From positions 124,001 through 188,000 of the forward strand of contig JAPLFG010000001.1 in NCBI GenBank assembly GCA_026390795.1: a DNA stretch of 64,000 nucleotides. The letters are read 5' to 3'. The notes under the pieces are model-generated. The model made no database searches and had not been told where the DNA came from. It saw only the letters and a program-made list of their open reading frames with translations. Origin of the DNA: Ignavibacteriales bacterium (GTDB lineage: Bacteria; Bacteroidota; Ignavibacteria; Ignavibacteriales; Melioribacteraceae). A program made the position numbers and the translations under genes. Positions 36,051-44,647 of the stretch are shown here, piece after piece. Each line of letters begins with the position of its first letter. The stretch's first letter is position 1.

Positions 36051-37511
36051 ATGGGAGAAGTATTAGGACAATTAAAACCAGAATTATTGTGGAATCATTT
36101 TGAAGAGATCTGCAGAATTCCGCATCCTTCAAGAAAAGAAGAGAAACTTGCTCAGTATATCGTTTCGTTTGCTAAAAAAAATAATTTGGAAAGCGCACGT
36201 GATGATTTCGGCAATGTTGTAATTCGTAAAGCTGCTACTCCAGGTAAAGAGAACCTGTTACCGGTAGTGATGCAGGGTCATCTTGATATGGTGGCTGAAA
36301 AAAATTCCAATGTAACTCACGATTTCGAAAAAGATCCAATTCAATGTTATATCGATGGCGATTGGGTTAAAGCCAAAGGAACAACTCTTGGCGGTGATAA
36401 CGGTGTTGGAGTTGCGGCAGCACTTGCAATTATGGAATCTAATGATATTGAACATGGTCCAATTGAAGCCTTATTTACACTCGATGAAGAAACTGGATTA
36501 TTCGGCGCACAGGCCCTTAAACCAGGATTTTTGAACGGTAAAATATTGATGAACCTTGATTCCGAAGAAGATGGCGCTCTCTATATCGGCTGTGCAGGTG
36601 GACAGACTACAATTGCAAAATTTAAATCTGATTTGAAAGATGTTCCTGGAAAAACTACGGCGTTTGAAATTAAAGTATCCGGTTTGAAAGGCGGACACAG
36701 CGGATTGGACATCAATGCAGGTCGCGGCAACGCAATTAAATTGATGACTCGTTTACTTCATGAACTTAATTATACTTTCGGAATTCGTCTTGTAAGTATT
36801 AACGGCGGAAGTAAACATAATGCAATTCCTCGTGAAGCATTTGCTGTAATAAGAGTAGACAAAAAATTTGGTGCCGAGACTCTCGCTTATATAGAGAGAT
36901 ATTGTAAAATTGTTCAAGCCGAAAATTCAACAGTTGAACCTGATTTAGCAGTTGTAGCAACGGAATCTAAATCGAAATCTAAAGTAATGGATAAAACTAC
37001 AACAAAGCACCTGATCGATTCTCTTTATGCAGTGCCGAACGGCGTTATAAAAATGAGTGCTGATATTCCAGGTTTAGTAGAGACCTCAACGAATCTTGCT
37101 GTTGTAGTTACGAAAGGGAAAGTCGTAGAAGCTACATTGAGCCAGAGAAGTTCTGTCGAATCTGAGAAAAATGATATCTCGAATTCAATAGCAGCATTTT
37201 TCAAATTAGCAAAAGCAGAAGTAACTCAAGGTGATGGTTATCCTGGATGGAAACCTGATATTAATTCTACTGTGCTAGTAACTATGAAAAATGTATATCA
37301 TCAAATGTATGGGAACTATCCTGAAGTAAAAGCTATTCATGCGGGACTGGAATGCGGAATAATTAAAGAACATTATCCTGATATGGATATGATTTCTTTT
37401 GGTCCTACTCTTATGGATGTTCATTCACCGGCTGAAAAAATTCAAATCAGCACAGTTTCTAAATTCTGGGATCTACTAAAAGCAGTTTTAAAAAATATTC
37501 CTTCTAACTAA
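36051..37511 (+). CDS. pepD: Aminoacyl-histidine dipeptidase (M20C)
   Basis: A 486-residue di-zinc peptidase. Metal ligands and catalytic residues are seen in VMQGHLDMV, TLGGDNGVG, LDEETGLFGA, MNLDSEEDGAL and MDVHSPAEKI, with the dimerisation/lid domain inserted between. It hydrolyses dipeptides such as Xaa-His in the cytosol. With the OPT transporter and PqqD-like protein upstream (2-nt gap) it forms a peptide import and use unit. An 11-bp inverted repeat (37519-37529 with 37559-37569) follows. Confidence 0.93.
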   Translation: MGEVLGQLKPELLWNHFEEICRIPHPSRKEEKLAQYIVSFAKKNNLESARDDFGNVVIRKAATPGKENLLPVVMQGHLDMVAEKNSNVTHDFEKDPIQCYIDGDWVKAKGTTLGGDNGVGVAAALAIMESNDIEHGPIEALFTLDEETGLFGAQALKPGFLNGKILMNLDSEEDGALYIGCAGGQTTIAKFKSDLKDVPGKTTAFEIKVSGLKGGHSGLDINAGRGNAIKLMTRLLHELNYTFGIRLVSINGGSKHNAIPREAFAVIRVDKKFGAETLAYIERYCKIVQAENSTVEPDLAVVATESKSKSKVMDKTTTKHLIDSLYAVPNGVIKMSADIPGLVETSTNLAVVVTKGKVVEATLSQRSSVESEKNDISNSIAAFFKLAKAEVTQGDGYPGWKPDINSTVLVTMKNVYHQMYGNYPEVKAIHAGLECGIIKEHYPDMDMISFGPTLMDVHSPAEKIQISTVSKFWDLLKAVLKNIPSN

Positions 37512-37518
37512 ATTTTCT

Positions 37519-37569
37519 TGCTCTTGATCTTAATCTTATTTTTGCAGATTAACTTCAGGATCAAGAGCA
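37519..37569. repeat. Inverted repeat after pepD
   Basis: TGCTCTTGATC and GATCAAGAGCA are exact reverse complements, 29 nt apart, between pepD and the next gene. The long loop and lack of a T run leave its role open (rho-independent stop is weak). Confidence 0.4.
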
Positions 37570-37594
37570 TGATTATTCTATAATTAGAGACTTC

Positions 37595-38956
37595 ATGGAA
37601 ACTCAATCCTTACAAAAACCGGAACCGCATGCATTGCTAAGATGGGGAATTCTTCTTCTCATCAGTTTGGCAATGTTTGGCAATTACTATATATATGATT
37701 CAGTAAGTCCTCTCGCAGATCTTCTCGTTAAGCAACTACATTTCACAGATTCCGATATCGGTTTGCTTCAAGGGATTTACAGTTTTCCAAATATTATAAT
37801 GGTTCTTATCGGCGGAATTATAATAGACAGGATCGGCACAAGAATCTCCGTCGTGATTTTCACACTTCTAATTATGATAGGTGCGATTATCACAGCGTTA
37901 AGCAGTCAATTATTTTTCATGGCTGCCGGACGTTTGATTTTTGGTATGGGTGCTGAATCTATGATAGTCGCGATCACAACAATTATAGCAAGATGGTTTA
38001 AAGGAAAGGAATTGTCGTTTGCATTCGGTTTGAATTTGACTGTAGCACGTCTTGGTTCTTTCCTGGCACTTAATTCTCCCACATGGGGAAAAAGTTTATA
38101 TGAATATTGGCAGACACCTTTATTAATAACGATTGCTGCCGGAGTATTTGCATTTGTTACTATTATAATTTATTACATTCTGGATGCTTACGCAGCTAAG
38201 AGATATGCCCTTCCGGAAGAAGGAAAGCAGGATAAAATTGTATTCAAGGAAATTTTTACTTTTCATAAATCATTCTGGTATATCACCGCACTTTGTGTAA
38301 CGTTTTATTCTGCCATGTTTCCATTTCAAACATTCGCAATTAAATTTTTTCAAGATGCGCACGGTACTTCCCGTGAAGTAGGGGGAAATCTTTCGAGTAT
38401 GCTAACATTGGCGGCAATGTTTTTCACACCGCTTTTTGGATTGATGGCTGATAAGATTGGAAAAAGATCTTTGTTAATGATGTTCGGTTCTCTTCTAATT
38501 ATTCCTGTTTATCTCATGATGGCTTATAAATTTGGCAGACTGGCAGTAATGTCTCCGTCAGATTTTATAAATATTAATATCAACTTTGTTGATATTCATG
38601 CCGCCATCCCAATCTATCTACTTCTTCCAATGTCGATGATGGGAATAGCATTCTCTCTTGTTCCGGCGGTAATGTGGCCTTCGGTAGCTCTTATTATTGA
38701 CAGTCCCAAACTTGGTACTGCATACGGATTGATGACTATGATTCAGAATATCGGTTTATTCGGATTCAATCTACTCATCGGTTTTGCAAATGATTTTTCC
38801 GGAGCGAGCGCAGCTAATCCTGCAGGTTATAATGCGGGAATGTGGATTTTCTCTTCACTCGGGTTCTTCGGATTACTCTTTGCATATCTTTTAAGGCGAA
38901 GTGAACTCGGTGCCAATGGACACGGTTTGGAAAAAGGGTACTCCAAAACAAATTAA
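37595..38956 (+). CDS. MFS transporter
   Basis: A 453-residue major facilitator with about twelve membrane segments and the motif A-like GIIIDRIGTRISV between segments 2 and 3. The family resembles bacterial MFS carriers annotated as nitrate/oxalate-formate-like or uncharacterised ACS-type; the substrate cannot be told. It has short polar ends, no signal, and a long central cytoplasmic loop (about residues 195-225). It follows pepD by 83 nt and could belong to the same peptide-use region, but nothing in the sequence proves it. Confidence 0.75.
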   Translation: METQSLQKPEPHALLRWGILLLISLAMFGNYYIYDSVSPLADLLVKQLHFTDSDIGLLQGIYSFPNIIMVLIGGIIIDRIGTRISVVIFTLLIMIGAIITALSSQLFFMAAGRLIFGMGAESMIVAITTIIARWFKGKELSFAFGLNLTVARLGSFLALNSPTWGKSLYEYWQTPLLITIAAGVFAFVTIIIYYILDAYAAKRYALPEEGKQDKIVFKEIFTFHKSFWYITALCVTFYSAMFPFQTFAIKFFQDAHGTSREVGGNLSSMLTLAAMFFTPLFGLMADKIGKRSLLMMFGSLLIIPVYLMMAYKFGRLAVMSPSDFINININFVDIHAAIPIYLLLPMSMMGIAFSLVPAVMWPSVALIIDSPKLGTAYGLMTMIQNIGLFGFNLLIGFANDFSGASAANPAGYNAGMWIFSSLGFFGLLFAYLLRRSELGANGHGLEKGYSKTN

Positions 38957-38994
38957 ATTTTTGTAAATTTCCATCACTAGAATAGTGATACTGA

Positions 38995-39735
38995 ATGAAA
39001 TCTTCTTTCATCAAATATTTTTTTGGAACTCTTTTACTTTTAACAGTTTCTTCAACACTTAATGCGCAGACATTTGGTTTTGGTTGCTTAGGTTTAAGCG
39101 GTTTCTATGCCGGAATTTCTCAAGAAAGTTATAATGCTTCCGGTATAAATGATCATCTTAATGTAAGACTCTTTAATCTTCAATCCGGTGATGCAATTAA
39201 ATTTGAAAAGGGAACCGGTTATAGAGTGGGCGCAAATTTTATTCGCGTAAAATTTGATAAGGTCTTTATTTCTGCAAAAGGATATTATCAGTTTCTAAAA
39301 GAGGAACATACCACTTCGGTTTTATCTTCGGGTTCTAATTTAACTTCAACACATACTCTCTCTATGAACCACTGGGGAGTTGGAATTGATTTCGGTGTTA
39401 AACTTTTCTGGATCCTCGATTGGAAGGTAGTGGAAGGAGATGTAACTTTTTATAACGGAGACTTTACTTCGGAATATTCAAAAGACAATATTTTTCAAAG
39501 TGATGAAAAATATAATCTCGATAAAACCAAAGTAGGTTATTATTTAGGCTCCGGATTAATTCTACATATAATCCCGGATTACATTAGTCTTGAAGGAACC
39601 GCTGGATATAATTTTTTGAAATTAGAGAGCATGAAGCGAACCGATTCTTTAGGTAACGAAATTTTTATAAATAATGCGGTACCGTCTGGCGGTTTCAGCG
39701 CTACAATTCAATTAAACGTTGGCTTTCCTTTCTAA
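38995..39735 (+). CDS. Outer-membrane beta-barrel protein
   Basis: A 246-residue exported protein. A signal peptide (MKSSFIKYFFGTLLLLTVSS, cleavage near NAQ) is followed by alternating beta strands and a C-terminal strand ending FPF, the usual terminal aromatic of outer-membrane barrels. I do not recognise a defined family. The gene lies between an MFS gene and an aminopeptidase gene (11 nt gap) and is probably co-transcribed with the latter. Confidence 0.68.
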   Translation: MKSSFIKYFFGTLLLLTVSSTLNAQTFGFGCLGLSGFYAGISQESYNASGINDHLNVRLFNLQSGDAIKFEKGTGYRVGANFIRVKFDKVFISAKGYYQFLKEEHTTSVLSSGSNLTSTHTLSMNHWGVGIDFGVKLFWILDWKVVEGDVTFYNGDFTSEYSKDNIFQSDEKYNLDKTKVGYYLGSGLILHIIPDYISLEGTAGYNFLKLESMKRTDSLGNEIFINNAVPSGGFSATIQLNVGFPF

Positions 39736-39746
39736 TTGCTGGGAAT

Positions 39747-40709
39747 ATGAAATTAACACAACTTGACAAAGCTTCCATAATTGCAATCCGTGATTGCATG
39801 GGCACACAGCCTAATGAGACAGTTCTAATCGTTACGGATGAATTCAAAAAGAAAATCGGTTATTCGCTTTTTCAAAATGCAAAACGTCTTGGGCATGAAT
39901 CATTATTTGTAGAAATGAAATCAAAAGAAATGCATGGTCAGGAACCGATACCACAAGTTGCGGAGCTTATGAAAATGTTTGATGTTGTTTTATGCCCTAC
40001 TGCAAAGTCACTAACACATACAAATGCAAGAAGAAACGCTTCAGCGTTAGGTGTACGTATTGCAACATTTCCAGGTATTACAGAAGAAATTATGATACGG
40101 GGATTGAATGCAGATTATCATAGAATTGCAGCTCTCACTATCAAACTTCAAGAAATATTAAATGATGTCAATCTGGTTAGAGTAACAACGCCGCTTGGAA
40201 CTGATATTACGATGGACATCACCGGAAGGAAAGCTCTTCCGAGTAAAGGACTCTTTCATAAAAAAGGGGAAAGCGGAAATCTTCCTACTGGTGAAGCTTA
40301 TATTGCACCGCTCGAAGGAAAATCGAACGGAGTTTTTTTTGTTGACGGTTCGATGGCATCACTTGGCGTTGTAAAAGGGAAACCGATTCGTATTGAAGTT
40401 AAAGATGGTTTTGCAATAAATATTTCCGGCAGCGCTCAAGCAAAAAAACTTGATGCTACATTAAACAAATTTGGAAATCTATCAAGAAACATTGCGGAAT
40501 TTGGTATCGGTACAAATCACAAAGCTAAATTGAGCGGCGTTCTTCTGGAAGATGAAAAAGTAATGGGGACAATCCATATTGCTCTCGGCGATAATAAATC
40601 GATGGGAGGAACTGTTGATATTCCGATCCATCTCGATGGCGTTGTTAAGAAACCAACAGTTTATTTCGATGGGAAAATGATAATGAAGAACGGTAAACTA
40701 TTGGTTTAA
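39747..40709 (+). CDS. M29-like aminopeptidase (AmpS/PepS/leucyl aminopeptidase T type)
   Basis: A 320-residue peptidase of the M29-related aminopeptidase group. The N-terminal Rossmann-like half (ETVLIVTDEFKKKIGYSLFQ) and the metal/catalytic half with EFGIGTNHKAKLSGVLLEDE, GTIHIALGDN and IHLDGVV are typical. Cytosolic release of N-terminal amino acids is expected, consistent with the peptide-related genes upstream. It ends 109 nt before the helicase gene. Confidence 0.82.
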   Translation: MKLTQLDKASIIAIRDCMGTQPNETVLIVTDEFKKKIGYSLFQNAKRLGHESLFVEMKSKEMHGQEPIPQVAELMKMFDVVLCPTAKSLTHTNARRNASALGVRIATFPGITEEIMIRGLNADYHRIAALTIKLQEILNDVNLVRVTTPLGTDITMDITGRKALPSKGLFHKKGESGNLPTGEAYIAPLEGKSNGVFFVDGSMASLGVVKGKPIRIEVKDGFAINISGSAQAKKLDATLNKFGNLSRNIAEFGIGTNHKAKLSGVLLEDEKVMGTIHIALGDNKSMGGTVDIPIHLDGVVKKPTVYFDGKMIMKNGKLLV

Positions 40710-40818
40710 AGCTATAATTTTAATCACTTGGTCGTTTACTCAAGATTATCCAACTAAATTAAATTGAAAAATCCCATCATTTTTTTGTATATTTGCCGAC
40801 CAAAAAACAGACCACTCA

Positions 40819-42996
40819 ATGAAAATACTAAACCAACTTAACGACAAACAGCTAGAAGCTGTAGAATACAATTCCGGTCCGCATATGATAGTTGCCGGTG
40901 CCGGATCCGGTAAAACACGCGTTTTAATGACTAAAATCGCATATTTAATTGAAGAAAAAGGATACGACCCTTCAGAAATTTTAGCTCTTACTTTTACTAA
41001 TAAAGCAGCAAAAGAGATGAAAGAGCGAATTAAGAGCTTGATTGGTAAAAAAGCCGAACATCTGTGGATGGGCACGTTTCATTCAATTTTTGCTCGAATG
41101 CTAAGAGTTGAATCAGATAAGCTTAATTACAAACCTAACTTTTCGATTTATGACCGTGAAGATTCACAGTCATTAGTTAGTAATATTATGTCCAATCTTA
41201 ACATAAATTTAGAAAACCTTTCTTCAAATGGAGTTCAGCATAAAATTAGTTTTATGAAGAACCAGATGATGTCGCCGGAAGAATATTTGAAACACAATGC
41301 TACAACACCGTCAGATAGAAAATTAGGTGAGATTTATGCAGAATACAACCAACGGCTATTTGAAAATAACGCAATGGATTTTGATGATCTTCTTTTAAAA
41401 CCGATTGAACTCTTTGAAAAAAACGAAAAGGTATTAAGTAAATACAAAAAAATGTTCAAGTATATTTTAGTTGATGAATATCAGGATACAAATAAAGCTC
41501 AATATGAATTATTAAAATTATTGAGCCCTCTAAAAGATAAAGTTTGTGTTGTTGGAGACGATGCACAGAGCATCTACAGCTGGCGCGGTGCAGAAATTAA
41601 AAATATGCTCAACTTCAAAAAGGATTTTAAAGGGTCTAAAATATTCCGTCTGGAACAGAATTACAGATCAACTAAAATGATTTTAGCCGCCGCGGATTCT
41701 GTAATTAAGAACAACACCGGACAGATTCAAAAAACACTATGGACGCAAAATAATGACGGCGAAGAACTAACCGTTATGAGAGCTTCCGATGAAAAAGACG
41801 AAGCATTTCAAATTTCTAAAAGAATCAAAAAAGAGATTACTACACGCAAACTTTCTTTAAATGATATTGCAATCTTTTATAGAATCAATTCACAGTCGCG
41901 TGCTTTGGAAGATGCATTACGCCGAGAAAAAATTCCGTACAAAATTGTCGGCGGTGTTGAATTCTACAGAAGAAAAGAAGTTAAAGATGTATTGGCTTAC
42001 TTAAGAATGTTGTCAAATCAGAATGATGAAGAAAGTTTACTGCGCGTTATGAATTTCCCTCAGCGTGGGATCGGTAATACATCAATCTCAAAAATGATAT
42101 TGTTTGCTCGTAAACTTAATATTTCTCTTTTTACTACAATGTCACGCGTTTTTGAAGTAATTGAAGTAAAAGAAAGAATTCAAAAAAATGTTAAGCAGTT
42201 CAAGCAATTACTCGATAAATACATTGATCTAAAAAGCAAATTTTCCCTTGGAGAGTTAACTGCGGCTCTTGTAGATGAACTTGGTATTTTGAAAATCTAT
42301 AAAGAAGAAGGAACTCAAGAATCATTAGCACGGTACGACAATATTCAGGAATTGGTTTCTGCAGTTCAGGATTACAGTAAAACAAATCCGAATTCTTCTC
42401 TCGACGATTTTCTTTCTGAAGTTTCACTGATTGCCGGTGTTGACCAATATGATGAAAAAGTAAATTCTGTAACTCTGATGACAATACATAGCGCGAAGGG
42501 TCTTGAATTCCCGATCGTTTTCATTACCGGTTGCGAAGAAGATATCTTTCCTCTCAGTCAAAAATTTGATAATGAATCAAAGCTTGAAGAAGAGAGACGA
42601 TTATTTTATGTCGCAGTTACGCGTGCAAAAGAAAAAGTATTTTTAAGTTATGCACGTTCACGTTACCGCTTTGGAGAAGTTGCATATCAAAGCAAATCAA
42701 GATTCCTTGATGAACTTGATGAATCAACTTATGAAGAATTAAACGGTGCGGCCGGAAGAAAAGCGGGAAGAAAAAAGAAAACTTTTTATGATGAGTTCTA
42801 CCAGGAAAGTTACGATGAATTCGACCAGGAAAGACGCTCACTTCGAGTCGGAAGTCGTGTTACACATTCTGTTTTTGGAATGGGAAAAATATTACAAATT
42901 ACAGGCACAGGCGATATGCAAAGAGTTGCGATTGCATTTGAAGGTGTGGGGACTAAACAACTTCTAACTAAATTTGCAAATTTAAAATTAGTTTAA
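40819..42996 (+). CDS. UvrD/PcrA-type superfamily 1 DNA helicase
   Basis: A 725-residue ATP-dependent 3'-5' helicase for repair and replication-fork processing. Motif I GAGSGKTRVL, Ia LTFTNKAAKEMKERI, II VDEYQDTNKAQY, III VVGDDAQSIYSWRGA, IV FRLEQNYRS, V LMTIHSAKGLEF and VI YVAVTRAKEKVFLSYA are all present. The C-terminal GSRVTHSVFGMGKI is the Tudor-like domain that binds RNA polymerase in UvrD/PcrA. Complete and of normal length. Confidence 0.96.
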   Translation: MKILNQLNDKQLEAVEYNSGPHMIVAGAGSGKTRVLMTKIAYLIEEKGYDPSEILALTFTNKAAKEMKERIKSLIGKKAEHLWMGTFHSIFARMLRVESDKLNYKPNFSIYDREDSQSLVSNIMSNLNINLENLSSNGVQHKISFMKNQMMSPEEYLKHNATTPSDRKLGEIYAEYNQRLFENNAMDFDDLLLKPIELFEKNEKVLSKYKKMFKYILVDEYQDTNKAQYELLKLLSPLKDKVCVVGDDAQSIYSWRGAEIKNMLNFKKDFKGSKIFRLEQNYRSTKMILAAADSVIKNNTGQIQKTLWTQNNDGEELTVMRASDEKDEAFQISKRIKKEITTRKLSLNDIAIFYRINSQSRALEDALRREKIPYKIVGGVEFYRRKEVKDVLAYLRMLSNQNDEESLLRVMNFPQRGIGNTSISKMILFARKLNISLFTTMSRVFEVIEVKERIQKNVKQFKQLLDKYIDLKSKFSLGELTAALVDELGILKIYKEEGTQESLARYDNIQELVSAVQDYSKTNPNSSLDDFLSEVSLIAGVDQYDEKVNSVTLMTIHSAKGLEFPIVFITGCEEDIFPLSQKFDNESKLEEERRLFYVAVTRAKEKVFLSYARSRYRFGEVAYQSKSRFLDELDESTYEELNGAAGRKAGRKKKTFYDEFYQESYDEFDQERRSLRVGSRVTHSVFGMGKILQITGTGDMQRVAIAFEGVGTKQLLTKFANLKLV

Positions 42997-43032
42997 TGAA
43001 ATATTAACTTCAGATTATGAGAGGAAATTAAA

Positions 43033-44079
43033 ATGAAACTTGGTGTTTTGACGGGCGGGGGAGATTGTCCGGGGTTGAATGCTGTTATTAGAGCAGTTGT
43101 TAGAAAAGCGATACAATTTGATTATGAAGTGATCGGGATTCGTGAAGGATGGAAAGGATTATTAGAGAAGAATTTTGTCGAGCTTGATAGAGAATCGGTT
43201 TCGGGAATTCTTCATAGAGGCGGAACTATTCTCGGTACATCTAGGACAAATGTTTACAAAGAAAAAGATGGTGAAGAAAGAATCATTAACAATATGAAAG
43301 AAAGCGGAATTGATGCTCTTGTTGCTATTGGCGGTGAAGATACATTAGGAATAGCAGCTAAATTATTCAAAGCCGGTGTTAAAGTAGTCGGAGTTCCCAA
43401 AACAATTGATAACGATTTATTTGGAACAGATTATACTTTTGGTTTTGATACCGCTGTTAATATCGCTACTGATGCAATTGATCGTCTTCATACAACAGCC
43501 GAATCACATAACCGCGTTATGGTGGTTGAGGTTATGGGACGGCATGCGGGTTGGATCGCGATTCATTCCGGTATCGCAGGTGGAGCGGATATTATCTTAA
43601 TTCCTGAGAGACCTTTCAATATAGATGAAGTATGCAGTGTGATAATGAAGAGACATTCAGGTAAAAGAAATTTCAGTATTGTAGTTGTATCCGAAGGTGC
43701 AAAACTTCAAACAGAAGAGACAATGGATAAGGATGGATCTTTTATTCTAAGCAGTATGAAAAAAGATTCATTTGGTCATGTGCGTCTCGGTGGAATTGGA
43801 AATATTTTAGCTGATGAAATTGAGAAGCGGACCGGATTTGAAACTCGCGCTACAGTTCTTGGTTATATACAACGCGGTGGCAGTCCATCTGCTTTTGACC
43901 GTGTACTTGGAACCCGTTTTGGGGTATTTGCAACAGAACTTGTTAATCAAGAAAAGTGGGGAATGATGGCCGCATTAAGAGGAAATGAGATTGTTGCCGA
44001 AAGTTTAGATGTAGCTGTAGGTCAACTTAAACTTGTTGATGCAGAATTATTCAATGTAGCCAGTACTTTTTTTGGATGA
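43033..44079 (+). CDS. 6-phosphofructokinase, predicted pyrophosphate-dependent
   Basis: A 348-residue PFK forming or reversing fructose 1,6-bisphosphate. The core residues are TGGGDCPGLNAVIR, GGEDTLGIA, PKTIDNDLFGTD (Asp126 as base) and MGRHAGWIA. Asp103 (in GGED) and Lys123 (in PKTIDND) correspond to positions 104 and 124 of E. coli PfkA, where Gly/Gly marks ATP enzymes and Asp/Lys marks PPi-dependent ones; the GGEDTLG form also matches the actinobacterial PPi-PFK. Phosphoryl donor PPi is therefore likely, and the reaction reversible. AGAGGAAA precedes the ATG. Confidence 0.9.
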   Translation: MKLGVLTGGGDCPGLNAVIRAVVRKAIQFDYEVIGIREGWKGLLEKNFVELDRESVSGILHRGGTILGTSRTNVYKEKDGEERIINNMKESGIDALVAIGGEDTLGIAAKLFKAGVKVVGVPKTIDNDLFGTDYTFGFDTAVNIATDAIDRLHTTAESHNRVMVVEVMGRHAGWIAIHSGIAGGADIILIPERPFNIDEVCSVIMKRHSGKRNFSIVVVSEGAKLQTEETMDKDGSFILSSMKKDSFGHVRLGGIGNILADEIEKRTGFETRATVLGYIQRGGSPSAFDRVLGTRFGVFATELVNQEKWGMMAALRGNEIVAESLDVAVGQLKLVDAELFNVASTFFG

Positions 44080-44109
44080 TAATAAATTTAAATTGGAAAA
44101 AAATGAAAA

Positions 44110-44137
44110 GTCCCGCTTATAGCGGGATTTTTTTTGT
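44110..44137 (+). terminator. Intrinsic terminator of the phosphofructokinase gene
   Basis: TCCCGCT pairs with AGCGGGA around TAT(A), followed by TTTTTTTTG, about 30 nt past the stop. Confidence 0.88.
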
Positions 44138-44226
44138 GATCCGTTTAGTTTTTTTTTCTAACTCAAATTTGAAAAATCTATCTATTACAAAAGTGAATCT
44201 TCTAAAAAATTATTTCTTTGAGAACG

Positions 44227-44290
44227 GTCATTCCTAAGAAAATGGAATGCAATTTAATTCTAAAAAGATTCCTGCATATACGGGAATGAC
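44227..44290. repeat. Possible dispersed miniature repeat
   Basis: GTCATTCC (44227-44234) and GGAATGAC (44283-44290) are exact reverse complements, with an inner imperfect match GATTCCTGCATATACGGGAAT. The GTCATTCC...GGAATGAC ends are common in genome-wide dispersed palindromic repeats; only one copy is in the window. Confidence 0.4.
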
Positions 44291-44456
44291 AAGTGAATTT
44301 TTAAATGTTTGTTTAATTTTTATTTTTTTTGAAAACCGCCATCTAGCTATGGGCATTTCTTGTTCAAGAATTTAATTTTTATAGAATCTTATATATTTAA
44401 ACGAACTTAAAATGGACATAAGGTGCAATATTCCATAGTCTTAAACTAGATTTTTA

Positions 44457-44485
44457 TTGACAATTCATGTCTGAAACTGTAATTT
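44457..44485 (+). promoter_or_regulatory. Candidate sigma-70-type promoter of cassette 1
   Basis: TTGACA (44457-44462), 17-nt spacer, TAATTT (44480-44485). The same TTGACAATT word begins the promoter of cassette 2. A transcript would start near 44492 with a leader of about 156 nt. Confidence 0.45.
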
Positions 44486-44580
44486 CACACCAGTTACCAG
44501 CCGAAGTAACAAGAAAACATTAGTTTGTAAAAAAATTAAATGCCGCGAGGGCGCGGTGGTTTACTTGTGTCAAAATATTA

Positions 44581-44644
44581 TTACCAGCCAACAGCCAAAA
44601 ATAGTACAGCCGAAAGAAATTTTTTTTAATCACATAAGAGGGTG
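44581..44644 (+). promoter_or_regulatory. Cassette leader motifs, copy 1
   Basis: TTACCAGCCAA (44581), CAGCCGAA (44607) and AATCACATAAGAGGGTG (44628-44644). The same three blocks occur before the second surface-protein gene, with the first two spaced exactly 26 nt apart in both. The last block includes the ribosome-binding AGAGGG. Confidence 0.55.
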
Positions 44645-44647
44645 CTT

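Larger units (their letters stand above)
44138..44647. other. Intergenic and leader region of the first surface-protein cassette
   Basis: No coding frame. It contains an imperfect dispersed-repeat-like dyad at 44227-44290, a candidate promoter at 44457-44485 and a leader with four CAGCC-type motifs (44498, 44585, 44592, 44607) ending in AATCACATAAGAGGGTG just before the ATG at 44648. It also holds a GC-rich word TGCCGCGAGGGCGCGGTGG near 44541-44559. Confidence 0.6.

Noticed and set aside
44498-44644. Known riboswitch class in the cassette leader
   Set aside because: The CAGCC motifs do not match c-di-GMP, cobalamin, TPP or other consensus motifs I know, and no conserved stem is visible between the two copies.
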